Shown here in pieces: positions 48,810 to 63,700 of a DNA stretch of 64,000 bases. Every line of letters begins with the position of its first letter. The first letter of the stretch is position 1. A program made the position numbers and the translations under genes. The notes under the pieces were generated by a model. That model saw nothing but the letters and a program-made list of their open reading frames with translations. It was not told where the DNA came from and ran no database searches. This stretch comes from Panonychus citri (Eukaryota > Arthropoda > Arachnida > Trombidiformes > Tetranychidae), in the NCBI RefSeq assembly GCF_014898815.1, contig NW_026515422.1, positions 1 to 64,000 on the forward strand, given 5' to 3'.

Positions 48810-51800
48810 ATGGAATCAACAATCTCAACCAAGAATCAACAGCAATTAAAACCATCAGCAAGCAAGAAACAATTAATATCAAAATCATCACCAGTTAATT
48901 TATTAAATTGTGTCTTTAAATTAACCAATGAAGCCAACATGTTTGCCAAACTATTGTCACCTAAATCATCAAAACTATCAAGGTAAATGAATGAAAATTG
49001 AGTAAAAAAAAAATGAACAACTCCAACAATCAACTGTTAATTGTTATTAAATCAACTATTGTTTAAAAGTTTTTAAACAAAATTATAAATCATTATCATG
49101 TTGATCGTTTAATTGTTTGAAACACACAATCAAAATGATTGTTGTTATATTAAGATACTCATACAAACACAAACACACAAAAGGCAATATCGTGAACATG
49201 ATTTTACAATACAACAACATCCTATGTCTATTAAATCAACTGATTATCTTCATCTTTTCACTAATTGTAATCAGACAATAAGGTTAAACACTCACACAAC
49301 AAAGATGTTGATGAGTCTTAATAATAACCTACCTAAAAATTTACCTGTTCAATTACAATTTACCTTTTACAGTCGCTTGCAAACCTTAGGAGCGTGATTA
49401 TGTTTTCTTTAATATTTTCATTCTGTTGCATCATTATGTTTACCTAGGGAACCTGTTTAAGATGATGATGATGATTTTTTCTCAAAAGCATCATCATCAT
49501 CATCCTCTTGATATAATTGAGAGGGAAAACTATGATTACCTGTGACTTTTATATAATAGCCCCACTATTTACCTTTGAACCTAACCCATAGTTTAGGTTG
49601 TTGTTGTTGTTGATCATCATTAACCAGAACTTGAAAAGTGAATCTCCCATTTTCATCATCATCATCATCATTTTCTGACAAAAAGAGAGCAAAAAGGAAA
49701 CCCTTCATCATCACCTTGATCATTATCATCATTAACACCCACAAAAAACATCATCTTCATGTCCACAAAACGATCAAGATGAAGATGAAGATGAAATGTT
49801 TCCTTAGAACTTTTTTTCTCTCTCATCTCATCATTGTATTGGCTTTTTAAGGTCAGAGTTTTTTTAAACTTCTAATTAGTGTTTTCTATTTAATATCTTC
49901 ACCTTTTTTCAATCACAATTTCTTACCTTTCGTTTCTTAATTCAAAAGGGATCACCATCATCAATATTATCTTCATCTTCATCCTCATCATCAGCGAAAT
50001 CTTCTCATCTTTTTGCTTCTTTTTTTTCCTCTTCTTCCATATTAAGCATTTTCTCTAAGCTTTTTCCTCTCTTACATCTTATATTTTTTTTCTTTCTTTT
50101 TTTTATTAGTATTTCATCTTCTCTTCTTAATGGGTTGTACATCTTACTTTCTTTTCTTTTTTTTCATCATCATCATCATCGTCATCTGAATGAGTTTTTT
50201 CTTTCTTATTTTGAAACAAGAAGGAAGAAAAAAGTTCTAATGATTCTCCTGGAATTAAATTACCATGAGAAGAATTAGAAAGTTGGAATGATTCTGAGTC
50301 CAGAATCTTTTCTCATGTTCAACCGAACCTTCATCTCTACCTTATCCTCCTCCTCCTCTCTTAGTCCTCTCATCTTTGTCTTCCTTGTCTTCATTTCATT
50401 CTCCTCCTTACAAATTACATCTCTCTCTCTCTCTCTCTCTCTCTTGCTCACTAAATAGTTCAATTAATTACTTTTGCAGTGATATCTTAATTCATTCATT
50501 AATTTGATTCGATTACTTTAAATTGCTTGATATTCCAACTCATAGAATCCATTGTTCATCATTCATCTTAATCATAATGATAATCAAATCTTAATTATCT
50601 TCCAACTTGTTGAGTTAATCTTGAAAACTATAATCTCTTAATTGTATTCCATTAATTTTAATCATGTATATTAAATTTCCTGAGACATGATGAGACTGAT
50701 TCATTTTCTCACCTCATCATATTACTCCTTATCACCAAGATTAAGCTTATTAATCGTTAATTAATACTTGAACAATTAAAGTATTCAACAAGAAAACCTT
50801 AACAATTAAAATGATCAACTTTTCACTTGATATAATATCAATTTTGTTTCACTTTCACAACCAATCCAATCAACTGAATCAATTGTTGATTAATTGCTCA
50901 TTTATATTTGATGTGTCTCCTGTTTTTTTATTTGATTGTGATTAACATTGATCGGTTATTTATTGATATTGTATAACAATCAATTTAATCAATTTAATTG
51001 TTACAATGATTAGGAAGAGAAAAAAAAAGTTTCTATTTGTTCAATTTAATTTTCAAATTTGATGAATGAAAGATTAACCCGGAATTAATTGTAAACCATC
51101 AACACAATCAACAATTTAACAATAATCAGTGAGCTTCAATATTTACCTTGCAATTAAATTAGATGATGAGGATGATGAAAAAAAAGGGCAAACATTTATC
51201 ATCTTCATCATCAAGTCGATCATTTTTTCCTACCTGAAAATTTCATTTTGATTGATAATTATCATGATGATGATGTTTAAATTGTATCTAAATCAGTTAC
51301 TGATTGTAAGTTACCTTTCAACGTCCATCATAATCATCATGTCTCGATCATGATAATGATTCAATTATTCATTGAACTTTTTTTCTTCCTTTTCTTCAAC
51401 CAATGAATATATTATTTCCTTGATATTTACTAATAGAAACAAACCTAAAAGCTTATCACTTTCACCTAATCATTTTCAATCTTATTCCTGATCATGTTGA
51501 TGCTTCTGTGTAAAAGATGATCAACTATCATGATGATTAAATTAACTATTAATCATTAAAATGATGATAATAGTGATTGAAATTAAAGTAACAGCAACTT
51601 GATCATCACTGCGAAAGTTTAAAATTCAATTTGATTTTCAATTTACCTCATCCTTTGATCATCATCATCATCATCATCTCTCTCTCTAAATATTATTATC
51701 ATCACCTACTCTCATATTCACATGAAGTTCACTTCCTTTTCATCATCATAATCATCATATCAATTGATTTGAGCTTGAAAATTTCAATTACCATTGAAAA

Positions 51801-52550
51801 TACATGTTAGGTAAATTACTTTGATGCAACAGGAATAATAATAATAATGATTGAAACTAATTATAAATTGTTTACAATTGAATTGATGCCAAAATTGATT
51901 ATAAGTAGCGAAATATTTTCTCATGAACAATATTATCATCTAGTGGATGTTTACAATTAAACTGTTGCATTGTAATTGTCATGATAATATTTTTTGTCAT
52001 CAACAATTGAACAAAAGTCCAAAATTATATATATAAGGTGACACCTTAAGTCAATACAAATATTCAACCTGAATTAATATTAATCATTTTAATATTCAAC
52101 TCTCATTGTTAACTTGATTGTCCATCTCATTTCTTTTAGAGGTCAGGTCATGATGATTATTATTAATTTTATCATGTCCTTGATTATCATCATTATATTT
52201 ATATATAATACATGAAAACATGAATCTATTACACCTGGAATGTTGTGATTAATCAAATTTAAGATTCAAATGAATCAGGGGAATGAATATTTCTCATCAT
52301 GATGGAAAAGATTATCAATGATGAGATAATCACAACAATCTTATCACCTAATCTATCCCTTTCCCTTTGACCGTGAGACTTTTCCCTGAGGTCATCTGTG
52401 TATATCATCTTGTAAACCTTGACGATATGGTCATTTGACTTTTGGTCAGTCACTTTAAAACAAAGATGAAGATGAGAAAATCGTTTTTTTTATTGTTACA
52501 ATTGAAATTTGAGTCAAGTAGTTTCTCTCTCACTCACTCCCTCTCCCTCC

Positions 52551-52594
<44 letters not shown>

Positions 52595-55500
52595 CTTGCA
52601 CGTTATGCTTTTACTACGACGTGTTTGCATTTATCATCTTCATCATTCTCTTTCTTTTTCGCCATCATCATCTTACATCCTTTCGGTGCTTTCTTGATGC
52701 TTTTCCCTCTCTCTCTCTCTCTATTAGAATCTTTTTGCTCTCTTTTTGTTTATCATCCACTTCCTACTATCTTTAAAGTCTCTTTCTCTCCTCCCTCTTT
52801 CTTCTTCTTCTTCCTTATCATCATGATTATCTTCTTCCTTTCGCCTCTTTTTTTTCTGTCTACATACAAGCTCGTTTCTTGATCTTCTTTCAATGACTCT
52901 ATTGGCATGCTTCCGATTTCATGGTTTTCCAAGTCATTTTCATCAAGAAGAAGATGATGATAATGATGATGACGATGATGATTAAGACACAAGCCAACGA
53001 TCTCTCATCTTACCTTGTTTCCGTTCTCATCATGTTTATCTTTCAATTTCATTATTCACAATCTTCCGATTTTCAAGTTTCTCAATCTCTCTGACCATTT
53101 CCTTACCAATGAATTTTATTATTATCAAAACGATCACGATTATTATTACAATCATTATCCAACTGATTGTAATCAATTTAATCATTTCCCACAATATATA
53201 TTACACTCTTATGATAACCTTATTTAGGTTAATTGTTGATGAGAATTGATTGTTAGTAACAATGTTACCAATACTAAATACCTTTTCCGATTGTCTATCA
53301 ATACCATGATTGTAATAATAATTTGTAAATTGTTATCAAAAAAAAAAGTTTAATGATTATCGTTATCGTTGAATATGTGATTTGATTGCTGGTAGACTAA
53401 CGCTTGAAACAATTGATTGTTAACTGTTAATCACTTCAAGGCTCTTATTTTGCTACATATTAATCAACCTTACTCTCTCTATCTCTCATCTTAATTGTTT
53501 ACAATCAGTGTTAATTATCATTAGTTTTGTTGATTGTTTTTCCAATTCAAGTTATAATCCAAAAGAGGAAGAAAAAAGTTACCCCACTTTTATTATTTCT
53601 CTTTCTTTTTCTCTTTCTTTTTTTCCCACCCTCGCCGGTTCACCTTCCACCTCCTCCCAGTCAATTACTTCCTGTATTATTATTATTCAATCAACTAATT
53701 TAGTTAATTGTTTTACAACCTACAAGGTTAAAAGGAAAAACCTAATCAAAGTTTTAAAAAAATTGGCAAAGTTGATTAACACACAACTGAATCAATGTCA
53801 CAAATTAAGTTCAGTGTTAATTATTCACCATTGATAACAATTAAACTTGATTGTTGATGATCCTCATTATAAATCTACTTATTATAATCAATTAACTAAT
53901 TGTGTCAAGTGTAAACAAATGTAAGTTTTTACTTTTATGATTAAGGAAATTTGCTAGATCTGATTAAGATTAATTTTCTTCCACTGGTTTAATTGTTGTT
54001 GTTAATATAATATTTTGATTGTTAATGATGATTGAATCCTAATAATAAAACATGATGATAATCAACTGAATGTGTAGGTGGATTAAGATAAATCTTATTA
54101 GTTAAATAATGAACACTAATGAGGATTTCCTTTGTATTTAATTGTAAACAATCAACATGACTGACAATCCAACATTGAATTGTGATCAACAATTTTAGTA
54201 CATAATAATTATGATTGAATGTTGTGGTCATCATTATAATCACCATCATCTTAATCATTAAAGATGCTGATGATGTTGGCTAATTGATAATAATGAGCAA
54301 TCCCAATAATGAAACTAATTGTTGTTGATTTGATTCACATTGCTAATTGATTATTTTTGCTTCTTCGTCTTCAACTTTAATTGGACTCAAAGTAATTGTA
54401 ATAATAATTGTAGCTCTTGATTGTTGATGATATTTAATCATTAAGGATTGGTAGTTATTATTATCATTATTATTATTGTTAAATGTTGATCAGTTTCATG
54501 TTGATTATATTTAATATCTTTATCTTGTATAATCTACATGATGATCATGATCAACGATGATTATGATTGTAATTGTTTTTGATTGATGTTTATCATGAAC
54601 TAAATCACCATCAGGCTTTGTAATGATGGTCAAGACCAAAATGATCATATTTATGTCAATCAAATACAATCTAATCATGATAATAAGCCACTTGCAATTA
54701 TAACGGTTAACCAGTCAGCTGAATGAAAAAATATATTTTTCAACAAAATGAAAACAAGATTAAGATTTACAGTTTTAATTACAATCTAATTAATCAAATT
54801 ACTGTTTGCTGACCCAATTTACATGATACATTTTTCATTTTGAACTTGGAATCTTAATCATGATAATCATCATGATCATCTTCATTTGATTAATGATGAT
54901 CAACCAGTAACAACAACAACAATTTAATCATATGTAACTGGATCCAAGATTATCCAATTGTTTTTATCAACCATGATCATCAATTTGATTAACTAATTGT
55001 TGAAATTAACGACGTTGATGACAATTTGAAAAGCCACAATGAAAATACTTGATACCCTCCCAATATATTATACACAATCAATTAATCATCCTTGGCTTAA
55101 TTGTCTCGTGTTGATAACCAACAATCAACATTCAAATATTAATAATTATTTTCAGGTTCATTGATAATATTATACAAATTGAACTGATTTTCATGATAAC
55201 TTAATTGTTAATGTTTCTTTCCTTATGTTCAACTTTAAATTAACCCTTAATTGTTGCTTTCCTTTTCTTGATGAAAATCATTTGATTCTAATTGTAATAA
55301 TTGGAATGATGATAATTATCATGTATCATTCATGAGACCATTGAATTGATGAGCATGAAAAGTTCAGTTGTGAACTTTTCATGATTGAAACTTTTTTCTC
55401 GTGGACAAATTTTCAGGGTTAACAATTTACAGAAATTAATTCATATTTAAGTTAAGCTTTTCAATCAAAAATTAAATTTAACATGCAATTGATTAGATTA

Positions 55501-57660
55501 ACAATTTGATGATTTCTTGTCAATCAATTTGAATCATAATTATTATTATCGTAACAATTATGGCTACTGTTATATTATCATGTTAGATTTGCTTCTTAAA
55601 TTTCAAACAGCAATTTAATTTAATCATGATTAAGCCAATGAACTTAATACAATTAATGATTACGATGATTATTGTTGTTTTTATTTACCAGGAAAACAAT
55701 TGAAATAATTAAAACTAATTTATGAGGTAATGTTTTAATTAACCTAATCATTATCAGACAACAACCTTTTACTATTATAATCTGTCAATTAAATTACTAT
55801 CAACTTGGAGTTTGATTAACAATTTAATTGTGTATCATAATTGCTAGACAATTAATAAATACACTTAATTAGAGATAATTAATTTTTAATCAGTCTATTG
55901 TTATAATATGCAGTTAATCAATCAATCAATCAATCAAAAGTTAATAGTCAATATTAGTGATCAGTTTCATTATCAAATGTTTGTCACCACAATGATTAAC
56001 TAATACTTGAAAAAAAAGATATAACAACAATTAAGAAATGATTATCATTGAAATTATCGGAAAGTAGTCAGGAAATAATTAATTGTCGTTAAAAGCAAAA
56101 GATTGAGATTAAATTGTTGTCCTTTGAAAGGATTGATTATCATGAGGTAATTTAGTTAAACACTTTTACCTTTAAATTGTTAATTCAGTTAAGCCTCTAG
56201 TCTTGATTTTTATCATCATCTTGATCATCATTTCAACCCTGCCCTTGATCTGGTCTGATTTATTAATCATCATCATCAATTTGCCGTAGGGTTAATTGTT
56301 ATTAACCTGGGAACCTGAATAAGTATATATAAAAAAATGAAAAGTTATCATTCTGAAAACCAGATTAGCTTGATTGTTGATTGATTTTACTTTTTAATTA
56401 CCACGTAGATGATGATTATCATAGTATATTAATTATTACCTTTAGCCTGACGCTTGTGAGTTAAATTGTCAAGTTGATCAAGAGCAAAGAGATAAACAAA
56501 AAAATAAACAAAAACCCAAATTCTGATCAATATAAACTAATCATAATTGTAAAAATTAATACTACGAGACCTGAATTAGTTAAATAACCTCGATAATTAA
56601 CCAACAATTTAAAATTTAATCGAAATATTCAATTGCCTGTGATAAACTTTAAAGGAACCGGAAAGTTAATCAGCTTGAAAGTTTTCAATTTAGAGTATGT
56701 TTAATTTAGATTATGATCAACAATTAAGAATCAAGGTTACCCTGATTAAATCATTTACCTGTAATAATTTCCGCTTTTTAATACAATTTACCTCCTACTT
56801 CTTGATCAATTTTCATGGTCACTTTAATCATTGGTAAATCACGTTGCCCATTCACTTGATTAACTTTTCATTGTTTATGAATATTTAATATTTTCAAAGT
56901 ATTAACAACAACATCCGTTACTTTTACCATGATAATGATGATCATCTTTCCCTTTTCTTCATCAATCCATTATAATCTTGCTCTTAACATGAAGATGATT
57001 ATATAACTTTGTCATTTGGTGATTTACTTATCATAATCATGTTAATCTCATTAATCTCTCAATCCTCAGATAATTCATTGAAACTTTGATAGTTCTTGAA
57101 TATCATATTCATTGTTTTCTTCATGGGGAAAACTATTTTTTTTCAATTGACCATCTTAATGGTTATGATAATCATTTTTATGATCATGATCGTGATGATT
57201 TAGATGATGATATTGTCCATTGTAAGTGGACATTTAAGGTTTACTGACCACCTCTCATGATGAAAATGATGATGATCTCTATTGAATCTGAGGCTTTTTC
57301 ATGGTAATGAAATTTACATGAGCATTTTTGGGAAACAATTTATAAATTACATTGTATTTCTAACTTGACATTGCCTTTAAATCAAAACCAATAAACTGTA
57401 TCATCTTTTATCATCATCGCCATTATCTTGATCTTCATTTCTCTCTCTCTCTCCTCCCTCAACCATTATTATTATTTAGTATTATCACTTTATCTTCATC
57501 TTTTTTTTCATCTCAAAGACTAAATAACTTAGAGTAGGTGGAGAAGATGAAGAGAAGAGAAGAAAAAATGTTCTAAGAATCGAATTTTTCTTCATCTTCT
57601 CTTATTCTTTTTTCCTGTTTCCTCCTCCCTTTCTTTTCACTTTCATCTCAGGTACAAATA

Positions 57661-57701
<41 letters not shown>

Positions 57702-60700
57702 GTTTTCATCCTTATCATCATCATCATCCAACAAAAAAGGAGGAAAATCTTATATATTTACTTTGTATAAGGACTTTTAGCTTTTCCTCCTTTGGTAATA
57801 TTTCATTTTCTTTGAGATAATTTCTAACCAATTTCACACTTTATCAGATTGATAATAACAATAATAATTCACATGGTGGAGATAATCATGATGATGATAA
57901 TCTCTGTAATCAATATCCGCAAAGAATTTCATTCCAAATATATACTCCAAAGAAAAGTATGATGATAGAGATGGAAAAAGTTTGATAATCTTCAGCATGG
58001 AAATAGCAAAACTCATTGTTATCCGTATTTGCGGTTATCAATGAAAAATGATTTCTTTTTGTTATCCATCATTTAATTTTTCTAACAATCAACTCACAAT
58101 TTCGTGATTAATATTACAAACTGACCACCACCCACTTAATTAGTTACGATTTATTTATTTCCTCCTCGGTCAAGTAGATTAACTTATGCAAATGATTGTG
58201 TTTTTGTGTGTTGTTAACTTTTCATCCTGTTGTTTACTTTAATCAACAATATCTCAAGGATTCTAACGGTTTCCTCTTTTCTTGCTTTGTTTATCTTTCC
58301 ATTTACAGAAGTGGCCTCACCCGACGCAATAATAGTAATAAGCGAAAAGAGGATGAAAATGACCTCGAAAATGTCACCCAATGTCGTCCAAATGAAATCG
58401 ATGTTGGTTTCAACACAACGGAAACAGTTTCGGTCAAGCTGACAAATGAATCAAGTCCACAAGAAACTGTTAAAAACAATAATAACAATTTGATCAATAT
58501 AAACAATCAACGTAATCAACATCATCTTCATGCTGATTTATCATCATTGTCATCATCATCTTGCCCATCACCTCAATCATCTTGTACTGATAAAAGGAGG
58601 AGACGAGGAGTAGTAGGAGGAGGAAATGATAATCAAAGTCAACCTGATCAACTAATTACTGGTGATAATTTGCTGTTACCTTCAACTCATCATGATAATA
58701 ATGCAAATCAATCAACTAATTGTGCTCAAGTTAATGAGCATCAACAGAAACCAATTGACGATCAACATGATAACCTTAATTCAAATACAATGACGATTGA
58801 TTCAGATAATCACTTATCAACATCATCACTAGTCAATGAGGTAAGTTAAATGATAACAATTGAACAAGAAAAGAAGTGCAAGAAAAAAAAATCAATTTAA
58901 TTTCTAACAATCATGATATTATTAAAGTTAATTGTCCTTAATCATTTCCGAAAGTAATAATGATAATAATGATTTAAATTGGTTTACCAAATGATAACAT
59001 TGAATCGTTTCCATCATCATCATGAGCTTACATTTCATAGTAACTTCCGATTCTGTTTCGCCATCATCATGATATCAATTGAGATTAACAAGGTTGCTTA
59101 TGATGATGATGATGATGATGATGAGACTTAGTAAATGATAAAGGGTCATTTAGATGATAAAAGATGATAAATGGATGATGATGATTTAGTTTGTTTTTGT
59201 TTTTAAGGTTCTGCGGATGAATGGAAATCGAGTTCAAATGTTACTCTCTTATGTTTATTGTTTATTGAAAGGTTCAGTTGATTTTGAGATGATGATGAAA
59301 ATGAGGATGAGGATGAGGATGATGAAGACAGACAATAACATCTGATTTAGACAGTCAGAGGATGAGGATGATGATGAGACGGAAAAAGGATGAGGATGAA
59401 GATGAAGATGAAGATGAGGAATTGAAAAACAACCACAGACTCGATGATCAGAAAAGTTGTTGATTGTTTATCTTGATTGTCTCTGAAAATAATTGTGACA
59501 ATCAATTTTAATTGTTTGTTGTCAACGTTAATTAACTGAGGTTTAAATGATGAATTTTTATTAATTTATTATTACAAGGCAAAGTTTAATTATTGATACG
59601 ATCTTTTCTGTAATTAGTTAACTGCTCATTTTGTTAAGTTTGTCATTAGTTTGATGGTTTTTAATTGTTGATCTTAATTATTTTGTTTCTTGGTCGTTGA
59701 TTATTTAAATTATAGTTGTTAAATTAACTACTTAAATTGTTTCGCTTTTTTGATTTAATTGTTGCTTTTTTATTTCCTCTTAAAAGTTTATCATATTATT
59801 ATAATGCCGTTAGCATTTCCTGTGTGTTAATCATTTCTTAATTGTTACTCTTGATCAGATTTAAATTTTCAAACGAAAACACTTAAGGTGTTTTCATTTG
59901 ATGATGATGATGATGATTAAAGTATTTAATTTAATTGTGATTAATTATAATCTTTTTTTGCCCATTTACGCCTTAATTTTATTTTACACATCGATTGATT
60001 GTTACAATTAAGTTTCTCCTCGATTGATTAATCAATAACTGTCATGAGTAGATAACAAAATATAATGAAAATTTATTCTTATGAAAGTTTATCAACTAAT
60101 TTAGTCAGTTAATTGTAATCCATTAATTGTAAACTGATTAACTTTTGCTTTTTTGCTTCTTGATTAAGCTTAAATCTTTGTCAATTTGATGATAATCTAC
60201 TAATTGTAACCAGGACAATTAGGTCAACATTATCACTTTTTTTGGATTATTTAATTTTTTTTTCGGCGGCCAAAAGTTAATCAAATTTAAAGCTTAACTT
60301 TTTGAAAGCGATCCAAAAGTAACTAGAATAAAAAATGATCACAACAATTTAAATTAACAATCAACAATTTAGTGAAGGCGTTTAAATGATAAATTACAAT
60401 TTGAAACTGTTACTTTTTAATTGTAAACAATTAACCAGTTTTTTTAATTGGTATGGTCAAGGTTAACCAATAGTTTATAATTGGTGTTTGTTGAAACAAC
60501 AAACTGCTTGACCATAAACAGAATTAGATTTAAATTGATTACAATTTATTTTAAAAAAAATCATTTTTCCTCATCAACCATCAATTATTGATTAATCTTA
60601 ACCACAATTAACAAATGATAATAAGACCAACAATTAATCAAAAACAATTTAAACCAAAAATTAATAATAAACAACAAAAATTTATAAGAAAAAGTTTCTT

Positions 60701-63700
60701 TTGGTTAATATCTACCTACACTTTTGTTATCCTATCCCGTTAATACCTTAATTGTAAAAGTTAATTGTTACCATAATTACTGTTGATTTATGTATTTATA
60801 AACTCACAATAGAATTAATTATTATTCTTAATTGTTACAGGCTTATCGAAATGAATGTATTCAATTGCGTCAACGAGTTCGAGAATTGGAGCAACAGAAT
60901 CGATTGTTAACTCTTCTTTTAGCGGAACAATTAGTAAATTCATCAACTAATTCAGTTGATAATCGAAGTAAATTGGACAAATTAATGGCAATAAATAGCT
61001 TGACAAATAATTTACCACAATTAATCAGGTAAATACAATCAATAAGCATAAGAAAACAAAACAGAATCACCAATAACAATTGAATACAAAGGAATCACAA
61101 TTAACGTAAAAAAAATTCAACGATCAATTATTTGATTGTAGCAATTTAAAAGTTTCAATGGGTTTTTCAACTTAACCATGATTTTGACCTTTTTTTGATA
61201 GTTAGTAAATTGGAAAAAAATAGTAAGATTGGTTGAGGTTAATTAGTTAATTGAACTTAACCATTTAGATTGTTGGAATCAATTGTTAATTTCCTTTACC
61301 ATTCAGTTACAATAATAATAGTTAAATGATTTTATTGATTTCTGGTTAATTTTATATTATGTTACCTTAAGTGTTTATTGTTACAATTAGAAGGTCTCTT
61401 TTGTGTGATCACAATTTACTAATCATTTATAACAATTTTACAATTTTTCAGTGAATATGAATCAACCTTATTGGATAATAATAGTAATCATGATGAAGTA
61501 TCAATCATGAATTCATCTCCACCAGGTCAAGGTCATTTAATGAATGAATCTAAAGGAATCACATTAACTTGTGAGTCGGATTATTGTGGATCAATGGGAA
61601 ATAATCATCCTGATCATCATTATCATCATCATATATTCAATAACAACAACAATCACCATGATGATGGTGATGAAACTGAACGTTCAGATAGATTGGTGAG
61701 CATGAGTAAAGATAACTCAATGCTTGGTTTTAACCTTACCCATGTAAATATTGATCGATGGAGGAAGATAGAAGAAGATAAATCGAAAACAAAAACAACA
61801 ACAACAACACAATTAACATCACAACCTAATTTACCAATAACCAACCAGTTAACCAGTCATTCAATTTTACCTTTAACACCAATAAGTGAAACAATTAACA
61901 CAATTAATTTAGAACCGTTATCGTCGAGTTCACTTTCCTCTGTTTCTTACCTTGATCATCAGAAAAAGTCATCGTACATCAACAACCTGATTGAAAACAA
62001 TTCAACACTTTTCACCTCCACCTTATCCTCCTCTCCCACCACCTCCACCTTGACTACCACCACCACCATAACCTCATTGCCCTCTTCATCTGACCCCTTT
62101 ACCACCACCACCATAACCCCCACCTTAACATGTACACCAGGTAGCACAGTCTCAACTTCAACACTTACAGCCTTGAACTCAACTCTGATTGGGTCACCTT
62201 CATCATCTCTATCATTATCACCACCACAATCACCTAAGAAATTAATTACATCGTCAATCCTTGATCCAAATTCTAGTCTATTTCAATCAAGTAACACTGT
62301 TAATTGTTCACCATCATTATCATCTTCAAATCAATTAGAGAAACGGATTCTTTTTATATTATCCTCGAATAATAATAATAATCATAACCATAAATATTTC
62401 AATTCCACCTTATCCTCCTCATTATCATCATCTTCATCTTCATCATCATCCTCATCAACTTCTTCTTCAGTTTCAACTGATAAGATTAACTGTGATAATC
62501 GTTTAATCAACAAACCAGGTAATTTAGCCCTTAGGACATTATCGGGTTCATCAAGTAAATCAATTGTTTCCCTTGAGAAAGATAGTCCAGCTTCAAGTGC
62601 AACCTCATTTGACTCAAATGGTGAACTTACCTCAAAAGATGAAGGCTATTCAACAATGTCCAGTGATGTCCAGTCTGATATTGGAAACAATAACAATGGT
62701 TCAATTGTTACAATCAATACTACAGCCAACTCTCAATCAACAACGATACCAAGCAAAAATGAATCAACAATCAATTCAATTTTGGACGATAAAGAATCAG
62801 TAACATCATCAACAACAACAACAACCAATGAGGATAATAAAACTAACCGATCATTTCTAATACTGACCTCATCACCACCACCATCACATTTAACACCCTC
62901 ACGAACCATTAAACCTCCTCCTCCACCACCATCAGGTTCAGCAGCGGGTTCATCATTGTCAACTCTTCTTCACCTGAAACAACAACAACAATTAAAAGTT
63001 GAAACAATTGAGATTAAATCGGAACCAAAGAAAATGGGAGTTAACGGATCACCAACAAATTCAATTCCATTAACATTCATGTCAACAGTTAATCCAATTG
63101 TTGTTGGTTCAAGTCGATTAACAACTTTTAAATCATCTCATCAAAATGATTGTTTGGTTACATCATCACCATTAACAACAATCAACAATAATCGTAAAAA
63201 CAATAAGATGGAATTAGTTTGTGAGAAAGATTCTGATTTACTGATTGCAGATACAATTAAACTTAATTGTAACAATAATATAACAACAACGACAGGTATT
63301 AAAAATCCTTCCCAATCAACAGTAACAACAATTAAAGGTGATGCTGATGATAAATCATCAAATTGGTTGCATAGTATCAACAATGATAACAAGGAAAGAG
63401 AGGAAAATGATTCTCAATCAGTTAATTATTGTAAAAATCAAATTGTTAACTGTGATTTCATTAGAAAGTCAAGAAAAAGTTTTAATGGTAAATTATCAGC
63501 TCATCGATACACTTTCCCTCCGGTGGTAACTCGACCTGTAGCCAATACCTTGGACGATATTGAGTGGACACCTTGTCTTATTTATCAGCCATCAAAACCA
63601 CCAACTGACCATCAGGGTGACAATTTAATTACTGATAAAAATGACCGTTTCTCTAATTGTGAATCAAGTTTAATTACTACAGCTGAGAAATCAACTTCCG

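Noticed and set aside
52442..52882. 146-codon Ser/Leu/Phe-rich frame
   Set aside because: Created by CT and TTC repeats inside an intron.
58196..58308. Extension of the exon 2 frame upstream to 58196
   Set aside because: It crosses a strong acceptor (ATTTACAG at 58301-58308) whose phase matches exon 1 exactly, so this stretch is intron.
61653..62147. Minus-strand Val-rich frames opposite the last exon
   Set aside because: Antisense shadows of the Thr/Ser/Asn-rich coding exon.
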